Positions 1 through 6,711 of a stretch of DNA of 9,674 bases are shown one piece after another. The number at the start of each line of letters is the position of its first letter. The first letter of the stretch is position 1. A program made the translations under genes and the position numbers. Source of the stretch: Moraxellaceae bacterium. Lineage in GTDB: Bacteria; Pseudomonadota; Gammaproteobacteria; Pseudomonadales; Ketobacteraceae. The stretch is taken from the NCBI GenBank assembly GCA_002402125.1, contig NVVG01000162.1:1-9674 (forward strand). The letters run 5' to 3'. Under the pieces are notes generated by a model that saw nothing but the letters and a program-made list of their open reading frames with translations, searched no databases and was not told the DNA's origin.

Positions 1-1409
1 GGTCCGATTGCACCATCAACTCCATCAGCACCATTTGCTCCCGTCAATCCGATGAATCCTTGTGGTCCTACTGCACCATCAATTCCATCAGCACCGTTTG
101 CGCCTGTCAATCCTGTTGGTCCTTGTGGTCCTACTGCACCATCAACTCCATCAATGCCATTCGCTCCAGTTAAACCTATTAGTCCTTGTGGTCCTGTTAC
201 TCCATCAATTCCATCAGCGCCATTTGCACCTGTCAAACCAGTTGGTCCTTGTGGTCCTACTGCACCATCAACTCCATCAATTCCATTTGCTCCAGTCAAT
301 CCGATGAGTCCTTGTGGTCCTGTTGCACCATCAGCTCCCGTGAAACCCGTTGGTCCTTGTGGTCCTATTGCTCCCGTCAAACCTATAAGTCCTTGTGGTC
401 CCGTAGCACCATCAATTCCATCAGCTCCATTCGCTCCGGTCAAACCTGTTGATCCTGTTGGTCCTTGTGGTCCGACTGCACCATCAACTCCGTCAATTCC
501 ATTTGCTCCAGTCAATCCGATGAGTCCTTGTGGTCCTGTTGCACCAGCCACTCCTGTTAAGCCTGTTGGTCCTTGTGGCCCTACTGCGCCATCAACTCCG
601 TCAATTCCATTCGGTCCAGTCAAACCAATTAGTCCTTGTGGTCCCACCACACCAGTCGCTCCTGTTAAACCTGTTGGTCCTTGTGGCCCTACTGCACCAT
701 CAACTCCGTCAATTCCATTTGCTCCAGTCAATCCGATGAGTCCTTGTGGCCCCACTGCACCATCTAAGCCTGGTAAACCCATTGGTCCTTGAGGCCCAAC
801 TGCACCATCAACTCCATTTGCTCCGGTCAATCCGATGAGTCCTTGTGGTCCTGTTACACCATCAATTCCATCAGCTCCATTCGCTCCGGTTAAACCTGTT
901 GGCCCTGGAGCTCCTACTGCTCCATCCAATCCTGGTAATCCCATTGGTCCTTGAGGTCCAACTGAACCATCAATCCCGTCAGCTCCATCCGCTCCGGTCA
1001 AACCTGTTGGTCCTTGAGGCCCTACTGGACCATCCAAACCATCGACTCCACTTGCGCCGGTCAAACCTATGAGTCCTTGTGGCCCTACTGCTCCATCAAT
1101 TCCATCAGTTCCATTCGCTCCCGTTAAACCTGTTGGTCCTTGAGGTCCTATTGGACCATCCAAGCCGTCGACTCCATTTGCTCCGGTTAAACCAATTAGT
1201 CCTTGTGGTCCTACTGCACCATCAATTCCATCAGCTCCGGTCAAACCAGTTGGTCCTGGAGGACCTGCTGCACCATCCAAACCGTCGGTACCATTAGCCC
1301 CGTTTGCACCATTTAATCCATTTGCTCCTGTAAGTCCTTGTAGACCTTGTTGACCATTTGCTCCGTTAGTACCATTTAATCCATTTGCTCCTGTAGGTCC
1401 TTGCGGTCC
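1..1409 (-). repeat. 63-bp super-repeat in the collagen-like tract
   Basis: The landmark CCTTGTGG or CCTTGAGG on the plus strand (encoding Gly-Pro-Gln) recurs at 58, 121, 184, 247, 310, 355, 391, 463, 526, 571, 634, 679, 742, 787, 841, 949, 1012, 1075, 1138 and 1201. Most steps are 63 bp, that is seven G-X-Y triplets. The exceptions (36, 45, 54, 72 and 108) are all multiples of 9, so every length change keeps whole triplets. Copies nearer the window edge are more alike than those near the head; 1255-1409 is asparagine-rich and less regular. Such DNA is prone to slippage and recombination, so copy number probably varies between strains and may be misassembled. Confidence 0.9.
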
Positions 1410-1823
1410 TGGCGTAGAGCTTCCTGAAGTTGCAGCGTACATAGCGTAAGGAACGCTCATCATTTGACTCGCTCCTGAAATACTATAAGCTGTACCTCCT
1501 GTTGGATCCATATCGGTTACTATATAATATGGTCCGTTTGACCAATCGATTGTAGCGAAATTCCCAAATACAACGATTCCAGTTCCAATCTCTGTACTGA
1601 TCAATCCGTTGAGATTAGTAGTAGGTGTTTGAGTTTCTTCATAAATTGGCAGTCCATTGACCGAGTCTTTCACAATCGTTATCTGCATTCCAACAGGTTG
1701 ATTTGTGATTAGAGATTGACTCGCATCTCTAATTACTGCTTGATAGCTCATTTTTTGTGGTGCTTGAGCATATGCACTCACGGTAAATAATACCGCTCCT
1801 AATAAAGTTATTATTTGTTTCAT
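1..1823 (-). CDS. Collagen-like surface protein, 3' end beyond window
   Basis: Read on the minus strand from ATG at 1823, the frame stays open to the window edge (607 codons), so the C-terminus is missing. Residues 1-20 are a signal peptide ([13 protein letters not shown], then SAYA before Q20). Residues 21-135 form a globular head of a type common in Bacteroidota, with the hallmarks '[10 protein letters not shown]' near the start and '[14 protein letters not shown]' at the end. From G139 the protein is an uninterrupted collagen-like G-X-Y tract; 156 triplets are visible and glycine is still in phase at base 3. The usual triplets are [15 protein letters not shown] and GID, with GAN, GLN and GTN near the head. 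Bacterial collagens form triple-helical filaments, so an extracellular fibre or adhesin is likely (inference). Whether it ends in a T9SS sorting, anchoring or tail-fibre-like domain cannot be seen. The start lies 12 bases after the stop of the preceding gene, suggesting co-transcription. The start context is A-rich (AACAATG), with no Shine-Dalgarno. Confidence 0.93.
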   Translation of the reverse strand, partial: MKQIITLLGAVLFTVSAYAQAPQKMSYQAVIRDASQSLITNQPVGMQITIVKDSVNGLPIYEETQTPTTNLNGLISTEIGTGIVVFGNFATIDWSNGPYYIVTDMDPTGGTAYSISGASQMMSVPYAMYAATSGSSTPGPQGPTGANGLNGTNGANGQQGLQGLTGANGLNGANGANGTDGLDGAAGPPGPTGLTGADGIDGAVGPQGLIGLTGANGVDGLDGPIGPQGPTGLTGANGTDGIDGAVGPQGLIGLTGASGVDGLDGPVGPQGPTGLTGADGADGIDGSVGPQGPMGLPGLDGAVGAPGPTGLTGANGADGIDGVTGPQGLIGLTGANGVDGAVGPQGPMGLPGLDGAVGPQGLIGLTGANGIDGVDGAVGPQGPTGLTGATGVVGPQGLIGLTGPNGIDGVDGAVGPQGPTGLTGVAGATGPQGLIGLTGANGIDGVDGAVGPQGPTGSTGLTGANGADGIDGATGPQGLIGLTGAIGPQGPTGFTGADGATGPQGLIGLTGANGIDGVDGAVGPQGPTGLTGANGADGIDGVTGPQGLIGLTGANGIDGVDGAVGPQGPTGLTGANGADGIDGAVGPQGFIGLTGANGADGVDGAIG

Positions 1824-1835
1824 TGTTGACAAGTT

Positions 1836-2321
1836 TTAGTTCTTAATTATTTTAAAAGTCTTCATGGTAGTTGTTCCGTTACTTACCTTTAGAAAATAAG
1901 TTGATTCAGGAAAATTCATCATCTCAATAATTGTATTGTTTTGATTTATCTTTCTGACATCAAGTACTCTCCCGCTCACATCGTATAAGACATAGTCCAA
2001 TTCATCGAGGGGAAAATCGTTTACATTTAAGGTTAAATAATCGGTTGTTGGATTTGGATAAATTTCAAAGTCCAAAGTGATAGCATCGTACTCGGTCACT
2101 CCAACAGTTGAAGATATTTCATATGGCTGCTGTACGCCTTGTGAGGCTGTACCATCGGCTCCATAGTTGGTGATGTAAAACACTTGACCTATTGAGTAAC
2201 TAAATGAGCCATTGCCCGTTGCATCTCCTCCTCCACCTAGGGTCGTTTCTTGGGCATACAATCCAAATGGACTACAGCCAAGGAGGAGGATACCTAGGAA
2301 TATTATTTTTTTTCGTTGCAT
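1836..2321 (-). CDS. Small secreted protein with T9SS type A sorting domain
   Basis: 161 residues. Residues 1-23 are a signal peptide (basic MQRKK, a hydrophobic core, then LYA before Q24). C16 sits in LLGC, a weak lipobox-like context, so a lipoprotein cannot be excluded, but cleavage after YA is the simpler reading. Residues 24-80 are a short glycine-rich cargo segment with the Bacteroidota-typical pattern SYSIGQVFYITN...QGVQQPYEI. Residues 85-161 match a T9SS type A C-terminal sorting domain: 'FEIYPNPTTDYL', 'VLYDVSGRVL' in the middle, and 'TFKIIKN' at the end. The family tail directs export across the outer membrane by the type IX system, usually with later cleavage. The gene lies immediately upstream of the collagen-like gene (12-base gap, same strand), so it is probably the first gene of a two-gene operon. 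The function of the mature 60-residue part is unknown. Confidence 0.9.
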   Translation of the reverse strand: MQRKKIIFLGILLLGCSPFGLYAQETTLGGGGDATGNGSFSYSIGQVFYITNYGADGTASQGVQQPYEISSTVGVTEYDAITLDFEIYPNPTTDYLTLNVNDFPLDELDYVLYDVSGRVLDVRKINQNNTIIEMMNFPESTYFLKVSNGTTTMKTFKIIKN

Positions 2322-2359
2322 AGATAATAGTTTTGGGTGAATATTATTCCCCTAAATCT

Positions 2360-2396
2360 AAGCTAGCTTGCTACCAAGGTACCATGGGAAATTTCC
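2360..2396. promoter_or_regulatory. Cluster of three adjacent palindromes, possible operator
   Basis: Three palindromes lie within 37 bases: AAGCTAGCTT (2360-2369, perfect), CCAAGGTACCATGG (2374-2387, one mismatched pair) and GGAAATTTCC (2387-2396, perfect). The motif AAATTTCC recurs 21 bases further on (2410-2417). The cluster is 39-75 bases upstream of the ATG of the small T9SS-cargo gene, where a regulator could bind. There is no direct evidence of binding, and short palindromes arise by chance in AT-rich DNA. Confidence 0.3.
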
Positions 2397-2496
2397 GAAC
2401 ACAGGGATTAAATTTCCCTACGTGATGTTTTCCGCAATCAAGTGTAATAAGGTCAAGTGCTAGAAAAGAAAAACAGCGTACGATGGAAATACAATG

Positions 2497-2517
2497 CTCT
2501 TAATCTTTAATTAAGAG
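2497..2517. other. Short hairpin without T-tract
   Basis: CTCTTAAT and ATTAAGAG form a perfect 8-bp stem with a 5-base loop. It lies 143 bases before the SPOR-domain gene. No T-run follows on either strand, so it is not a typical terminator. It could be an mRNA leader structure or a chance pairing in AT-rich DNA. Confidence 0.3.
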
Positions 2518-2543
2518 TCAGAAGAATTACAAAGTGATTTTAG

Positions 2544-2654
2544 ATGGCATTTCAATTTTTGAGCATTGGGAAATGGATTATGGACTTTGGGAAGATTGCT
2601 CCTCGCTCTATACTGATTCTCATATATATTTCGATCGTAACAATTAATATCTAG
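2544..2654 (+). CDS. Possible 36-residue membrane peptide upstream of SPOR gene
   Basis: An open frame of 36 codons runs from ATG at 2544 to TAG at 2652-2654 and ends 5 bases before the ATG of the SPOR-domain gene. The peptide begins MAFQFLSIGKWIM. Its C-terminal third (ILILIYISIVTINI) is strongly hydrophobic and could span or bind a membrane. A stop codon (2541-2543) directly precedes the ATG, and no ribosome binding site is evident. The close spacing would allow translational coupling or a leader-peptide role, but a frame this short can easily arise by chance, and I do not recognise the peptide. Confidence 0.2.
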   Translation: MAFQFLSIGKWIMDFGKIAPRSILILIYISIVTINI

Positions 2655-2659
2655 AAACT

Positions 2660-3292
2660 ATGAGAGAAATAATCACACTACTATATAGCACATTATTTAT
2701 GGCAATTTGCTTTAATAGTTATGCGCAAGAAGACATGGTAAGTTATACCTTGAATGCAAACGAACCAATTACTGGCTGCAAAATAGTGGCGATTAAGGAT
2801 AGCGACGATTTGGGAAAAATAGAAAGTATTGTTGGGTCGTATTTAAACCTAAAAATACATCGAGATAACGTGTACAAAATTACCATCAATGAGGAAAAGG
2901 TATATTATCTACAATATGAAGATCGCACGGGATTTGCCCAAGTTGATGGAGTTAAGATTACTGGACCTGATGCGCTAGCATCTTTGGCAGTTAGTTCTGA
3001 TGAAGCTGCTAAATCAGATCCTGGGATAAAATATCGCGTTCAAATCGGAGCATTTACAAACGATATTTCTATATATGCTTTTAAAAATCTAGGCCCATTG
3101 TACACCGAAAAAATTGATGGAGGCGTCACTCGATATATGATTGGATCTTTCACATCTCATGATGAAGCAGCTAAAGTTGAGGCGACAATTAGAAATCTCG
3201 GATATACAAATGCTTTTGCTGTGGTTTGCTATAATGGTAAACGGGTCTCATTCCATGAAGCAGAAGAATGGAGTGCCCAGAATATAAGATGA
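2660..3292 (+). CDS. Exported SPOR-domain protein
   Basis: 210 residues. The ATG at 2660 is the first start after an in-frame stop (2645-2647). Residues 1-22 are a signal peptide (MREIITLLYSTLFMAICF, then SYA before Q23) with no lipobox at the cleavage site, so the mature protein is probably soluble in the periplasm or exported further. Residues 24-120 are of no family I recognise. Residues 124-200 look like a SPOR domain: it opens with YRVQIGAF, has a central ...TRYMIGSFTSHDEA..., and ends in a helix plus strand (AKVEATIRNLGYTNAFAVVCYNG). SPOR domains bind peptidoglycan glycan strands stripped of stem peptides and are often found in division or cell-wall proteins, usually behind a membrane anchor; here the anchor is absent. 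There is no T9SS tail. The gene is alone on the plus strand, divergent from the collagen-like pair and convergent with the M43 protease, and has its own terminator 29 bases past the stop. Confidence 0.88.
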   Translation: MREIITLLYSTLFMAICFNSYAQEDMVSYTLNANEPITGCKIVAIKDSDDLGKIESIVGSYLNLKIHRDNVYKITINEEKVYYLQYEDRTGFAQVDGVKITGPDALASLAVSSDEAAKSDPGIKYRVQIGAFTNDISIYAFKNLGPLYTEKIDGGVTRYMIGSFTSHDEAAKVEATIRNLGYTNAFAVVCYNGKRVSFHEAEEWSAQNIR

Positions 3293-3321
3293 TTTAAATA
3301 TTGGAGAGATTTTCACCCGAC

Positions 3322-3374
3322 TCCCTCCGCAAAAAAAAGCTAAACCGAAAGGTTTGGCTTTTCTTGTGGAGGGA
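3322..3374 (+). terminator. Rho-independent terminator of the SPOR-domain gene
   Basis: The inner stem pairs AAAAGCTAAACC with GGTTTGGCTTTT around a GAAA tetraloop (one T-G wobble). The A-run before and the T-run after make it readable from either strand. The stem can extend outward through a small bulge to a second clamp, TCCCTCC (3322-3328) with GGAGGGA (3368-3374), giving an unusually long hairpin. It starts 29 bases after the SPOR gene stop. Confidence 0.82.
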
Positions 3375-3568
3375 CAGTGATAGTTATCTAAGCCCTAATT
3401 ATAAGGAGTTTCAATTGGTAAACCTCGTTTAACTAACTTTTTAGATCAAATAGCATAGTAAGTCATTTTATAAACGTGTCAGTTTTTCAATTTTATACTA
3501 GTAACAATTTCTGGAAAGCAGTCAGATTTATAGGCCTGTGCAGTAACAAATTGACCGTGGAAAAATGA

Positions 3569-3599
3569 AAATCCCCATGAGAAAATCTCACGGGGATTT
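3569..3599 (-). terminator. Rho-independent terminator of the M43 protease gene
   Basis: AAATCCCC (3569-3576) pairs with GGGGATTT (3592-3599). After one A-C mismatch the stem continues as TGAGA with TCTCA around a short AAA loop. Read leftward the stem is followed by TTTCATTTTTCC, a T-rich tract. It lies 33 bases beyond the protease stop codon. Confidence 0.88.
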
Positions 3600-3632
3600 A
3601 TAAATTTATTGATACAAAAAGATGAAATACTG

Positions 3633-4349
3633 TTATTGCTTAGTAAACCTTTTCGTTATAACTCCTCCTTCTGTTTCAACAGAGATAGAGTAGATTCCTG
3701 ATTTCAGATCATCAATGTTGAATCGGGTTGCTTTCGAAGTAACTTCAATTGTTCTGATAGCTCTACCCAAAACATCTCTAACAACTATCGATGCTTTGAC
3801 GTTTGCTTTGTAATTAGCATACACAACAGACAATAAGCCATCATTTATTGGGTTTGGAAAAACACTCAATCCTTTAAGCTCATTTTCCTCTTCTGAAATA
3901 GAAGCAAATATTGAAAATGCAGAGCTACTTACTAAATTAACAGTATAATCTTCCACTTCTCCATATTGAAATGTCTCACACGAAGTAGGTATTCCATTGT
4001 ATTTCATGGATACTCGCATTCTTGTTGAACCACTTGCTGCTCCTGAAGGAATGGTGAAATTACCACTCACCGGACTAGACGTACTGGCGGCTTTTGTCCA
4101 TACCTGTTCACCTGCATCGGTAAAATCTCCATCTTGATTGTAGTCAATCCAAACAGAATAACCTTCTGCGTAAACCGATCCTGTCCAAGCTGGAGTTACA
4201 GTAATAGTATAACTATTTCCCTTAGTAAGGTTAGTCGATAGGTTAGTGAAATCTGAATACGATTGTGCAGTAGACGAGTTGTTGATTGTTTCTAGCACTA
4301 CTTTACTGATGTATTCATCTGTTACGATTTGACCTGCTGATCCACAGTA
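3633..4349 (-). repeat. GEVED-linker-sorting tail, repeat copy shared with next protease
   Basis: The last 238 codons plus stop here are colinear, without insertions or deletions, with 6712-7428 of the matrixin-like gene. By eye the GEVED part (137 residues) differs at about 20 positions, the linker (23) at about 5 and the sorting domain (78) at about 25, so the GEVED part is the better conserved. DNA similarity is obvious over long stretches. The two copies form direct repeats about 3.1 kb apart that could recombine. Confidence 0.88.
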
Positions 4350-6248
4350 AGTAAGGACTACGCCAGAAGTGGTAACATTCACAACATTACTTGATGCTGA
4401 TACATTTCCAGCTGCATCTTTCGCTCTCACACTAAATGCATACGTTGTACTTGAAGTCAGACCAGTGACATTATACGTGGTACCTGAAACAGAGGCAATC
4501 AGAGTTGACCCTTTGTAAACGTCGTACCCTGTAACTGCTACATTATCCGTGGAACCAGTCCATGTTAAGTTTGTAGTCGTTTGAGTTGTACCTGAAGCGG
4601 ACAAGCTAACTGGAGTTGGAGCTTGGGTATCAGTAGTATTTCCCTCTATACAGAAGCTAGTCACCTGACTATAGCCAAACGAAGATCCCGTAGCAAAAAT
4701 AGTAGAAGCCGATGCAACTGTATAATACCCATTTCCTTCATAACAGCAAATACCATCTCCATAACTATCATAAATAATGTATGTGTAACAACCAGGAGGT
4801 AAACATACGTTAGTAACCGCTGTTTGTCCAGATGAATAATTCCCATAAGAACCACCACTTTGGATTACTTGTCCAGAACTATTTTTGATAACCCAAGATG
4901 TTTCATTAGAGTATGCATCAAAGGTGATAAAAACATTTACGGAGACACATGTTGGAGTTACTGAACAAGGTGCACATGATGAACCGCCACAATCTACTCC
5001 TGTTTCCGTTCCATTTTGGATTCCATCATTACATGTTGGAGTCACTGAACAAGGAGCACATGACGAACCGCCACAATCTATTCCTGTTTCTGTCCCATTT
5101 TGGATTCCATCATTACACGTTGGAGTTACCGAACAAGGAGCACATGACGAACCGCCACAATCTATTCCTGTTTCTGTCCCATTTTGAATTCCATCGCTAC
5201 ACGTTGGAGCTGTTACCCCACCACATTTGTTTGAATTAGCTAAACTTACTCTTACTCCACCAGGTAAAAGATTTACCCTCATTCTGCTCTTTTGTCCTTC
5301 AGTAAAAACATCGAGACACGTCCCAGAACTATAATCCATATAATTCTGGATCATATCCGTAGAACCACAGGATGTCTTTCCATTCGGACACCCTTGAGTT
5401 GGCTCTTTACAAAGAGGTGTGTCGTTTACCTGATCATCATAGCTACACCCATTTTGTCCTTGTGGTACGTTTCCCCAAATGTGAAACAGATTTAGAAAGT
5501 GACCTATTTCATGGCTAGTAATATGTCCATAATTATACGGAGATGATACAGTTCCAATCGTCCCAAACTTATTCGAGGTCATTACAACTCCGTCTACTGC
5601 AGAATTCCCACCAGGAAATGAAGAATAGCCATTAAATGGACTAGGACCTTGAGGTGTATTCGCATACAATCCAGCAACAATCCATATGTTAAGATACTCA
5701 CTAGTGTTCCACGGGCTTACTCCACCAGAAGAAGCGTTTTTCATTAAATCTTGGTCAGACCAATTGCTAACAGTTGTAGATTTTCGAGTAATTCCTGTCG
5801 TTGCATTTCCATTGGGATCGATACCTGCCAAACAGAACTCGATTTCACAATCTGCAGCTTGCGCCCATGTATTGCTGGAACTAGGGTTTGATCGTCGAAA
5901 ATCCGAATTCAATGCTGTAATTTGAGATTGAATCTGAGCATCACTAATGTTATTAGTAGAATTACTGTACAGCACGTGTACAACAACTGGAATAGTAATA
6001 ATGGATCCATTAATGCTTTTATTAACTTCTCCTTCACTAATTTTCTGTTGTGTATATCTTTCAATCTCATTTCTGCGATTCTGATAATTTACATCTTGAA
6101 GCAGTTTTCGTTGTAAATACCTTTCCGCTCCACAATGTACATCGTGAACATTTTTTGGCGCTTTTGGAGAAGTGACTTCTTGCTGCGCATTAATTGAGGT
6201 GCCAAATAAAAAGCACATGATTAATAAAATGATTTTCTTCTTTTTCAT
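3633..6248 (-). CDS. Secreted M43 (pappalysin-type) zinc metalloprotease with T9SS tail
   Basis: 871 residues, a predicted extracellular zinc endopeptidase. Residues 1-21 are a signal peptide (MKKKKIILLIMCFLFGTSINA). The propeptide has CG at 39-40, a candidate cysteine switch like that described for pappalysins (inference). The catalytic domain spans about 85-340. The zinc site HEIGHFLNLFH (246-256) supplies H246, E247, H250 and H256, with N253 in place of the usual metzincin glycine. The Met-turn is QNYMDYS (M304), followed by the M43-like FTEGQKSRM. Then come three 28-residue cysteine-rich repeats (350-433), a module with DSYGDGICC (about 436-535), a fibronectin type III domain (541-628), a GEVED module (634-770) and a T9SS type A sorting domain (794-871, starting LSVFPNP). 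The last 238 residues align without gaps with the end of the neighbouring matrixin-like protease. It is transcribed alone, with terminators downstream of it and of the gene before it. Natural substrate unknown. Confidence 0.94.
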   Translation of the reverse strand: MKKKKIILLIMCFLFGTSINAQQEVTSPKAPKNVHDVHCGAERYLQRKLLQDVNYQNRRNEIERYTQQKISEGEVNKSINGSIITIPVVVHVLYSNSTNNISDAQIQSQITALNSDFRRSNPSSSNTWAQAADCEIEFCLAGIDPNGNATTGITRKSTTVSNWSDQDLMKNASSGGVSPWNTSEYLNIWIVAGLYANTPQGPSPFNGYSSFPGGNSAVDGVVMTSNKFGTIGTVSSPYNYGHITSHEIGHFLNLFHIWGNVPQGQNGCSYDDQVNDTPLCKEPTQGCPNGKTSCGSTDMIQNYMDYSSGTCLDVFTEGQKSRMRVNLLPGGVRVSLANSNKCGGVTAPTCSDGIQNGTETGIDCGGSSCAPCSVTPTCNDGIQNGTETGIDCGGSSCAPCSVTPTCNDGIQNGTETGVDCGGSSCAPCSVTPTCVSVNVFITFDAYSNETSWVIKNSSGQVIQSGGSYGNYSSGQTAVTNVCLPPGCYTYIIYDSYGDGICCYEGNGYYTVASASTIFATGSSFGYSQVTSFCIEGNTTDTQAPTPVSLSASGTTQTTTNLTWTGSTDNVAVTGYDVYKGSTLIASVSGTTYNVTGLTSSTTYAFSVRAKDAAGNVSASSNVVNVTTSGVVLTYCGSAGQIVTDEYISKVVLETINNSSTAQSYSDFTNLSTNLTKGNSYTITVTPAWTGSVYAEGYSVWIDYNQDGDFTDAGEQVWTKAASTSSPVSGNFTIPSGAASGSTRMRVSMKYNGIPTSCETFQYGEVEDYTVNLVSSSAFSIFASISEEENELKGLSVFPNPINDGLLSVVYANYKANVKASIVVRDVLGRAIRTIEVTSKATRFNIDDLKSGIYSISVETEGGVITKRFTKQ
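4950..5201 (-). repeat. Three 84-bp tandem units encoding cysteine-rich repeats
   Basis: Three tandem units of exactly 84 bp (28 residues) encode C-[S/N]-DGIQNGTETG-[I/V]-DCGG, then SSCAPC and SVTPT. Adjacent units differ by about six of 84 bases, mostly silent, which indicates recent duplication or ongoing homogenisation. Each unit has four cysteines, probably two disulfides. They link the catalytic domain to the C-terminal modules and may act as a rigid spacer or binding module (inference). The start of a fourth, diverged copy can be seen in the DNA just past 5200. Confidence 0.9.
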
Positions 6249-6711
6249 AATAGTATATTTTTGAATTAATTAATTGACTGCAAGTTGTCAGTTTTTATAT
6301 GTCTATTTATTAGCTTGTTATCTCAATACATGATTAGGATGTCTACTAACATGTTTTAGGACATTCCAAGTATTCGAGTTCCTCTAAAATCAAGATGTTT
6401 AAGACGAAAAAAGAAATCTACACCAAAAACGAACGAGCAAGAATCAGGTAAAAAAACACCTATATGGACAGTTGAAAACGAGTTTGCTCTCCAATAAATC
6501 GTTGATGTAGGCTATTCAGCCAAAGTAATCCTGAATCATCTCAATTCTGTCCTTCATTTTCTGTTCGGAGCTAGTGCAATAGTTCGAACATTGATGGATG
6601 TTAAAATAACTTATGTTTAGTGCGAGTAATCACAAATTAAAAGACCTGCAAGACTTTTAGTCTTACAGGTCTTTTAATCCTTATTGAAGGATTTCTTATG
6701 TTACGTCAGTT
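6249..6711. other. Intergenic region, 463 bp, between the two proteases
   Basis: This is downstream of the matrixin-like gene (its terminator is at 6636-6678) and upstream of the M43 gene, so it should contain the M43 promoter near its left end. I found no convincing TTTG/TAnnTTTG pair reading leftward. On the plus strand one frame is open from 6360 to 6617 apart from a single TAA at 6495-6497, but it has no good start and matches nothing I recognise. No other gene, repeat or RNA is evident. Confidence 0.6.
6636..6678 (-). terminator. Rho-independent terminator of the matrixin-like protease gene
   Basis: ATTAAAAGACCTG pairs with CAGGTCTTTTAAT (13 bp). Past one mismatch an inner stem continues as AAGACT with AGTCTT around a TTT loop. 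The T-run lies inside the 3' arm of the stem in both directions, so it may work on both strands. It begins 33 bases past the protease stop codon, the same spacing as in the M43 gene. Confidence 0.87.

Larger units (their letters stand above)
2322..2659. other. Divergent intergenic region, 338 bp
   Basis: This gap must contain the promoters of the small T9SS-cargo gene (leftward) and of the SPOR-domain gene (rightward). I found no full Bacteroidota promoter (TTTG about 19-20 bases before TAnnTTTG). Near matches to the -7 element are TATATTTC at 2625-2632 (rightward) and TAGATTTA, read leftward from 2360-2353, but neither has a -33 partner at the right spacing. The region also holds a palindrome cluster (2360-2396), a hairpin (2497-2517) and a 36-codon open frame (2544-2654). 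Confidence 0.6.
3293..3632. other. Convergent intergenic region with two terminators
   Basis: This 340-bp gap separates the 3' ends of the SPOR-domain gene and the M43 protease gene. It holds one hairpin at each end (3322-3374 and 3569-3599), each serving the nearer gene. Between them, 3375-3568 is AT-rich and I see no gene, repeat or RNA there. Confidence 0.7.

Noticed and set aside
52..792. Plus-strand open frame rich in proline ([13 protein letters not shown] repeats)
   Set aside because: It is the antisense of the collagen-like tract; lack of stops follows from the glycine/proline codon repeats. The minus frame has a signal peptide, a known head domain and strict G-X-Y phase. Several other plus-strand frames up to 1297 are rejected for the same reason.
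1..1409. CRISPR-like regular repeat spacing
   Set aside because: The repeats have no unique spacers, steps are multiples of 9 bp, and the tract is in-frame coding for G-X-Y.
2328..2335. Exact TAnnTTTG match (TAGTTTTG) on the plus strand
   Set aside because: It has no -33 partner, overlaps the start region of the leftward gene, and lies over 320 bases from the rightward gene; a chance match is more likely.
4885..5239. Plus-strand open frames with repeated HVGVTEQGAHDEPPQS-like units
   Set aside because: They are antisense to the three cysteine-rich repeats of the M43 protease. Their repetition only mirrors the 84-bp units, and they have no signal or start context.
6395..6451. 18-codon basic open frame on the plus strand starting MFKTKKEIY
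   Set aside because: Too short, with no ribosome binding site or recognisable match; another frame over the same bases is equally open.
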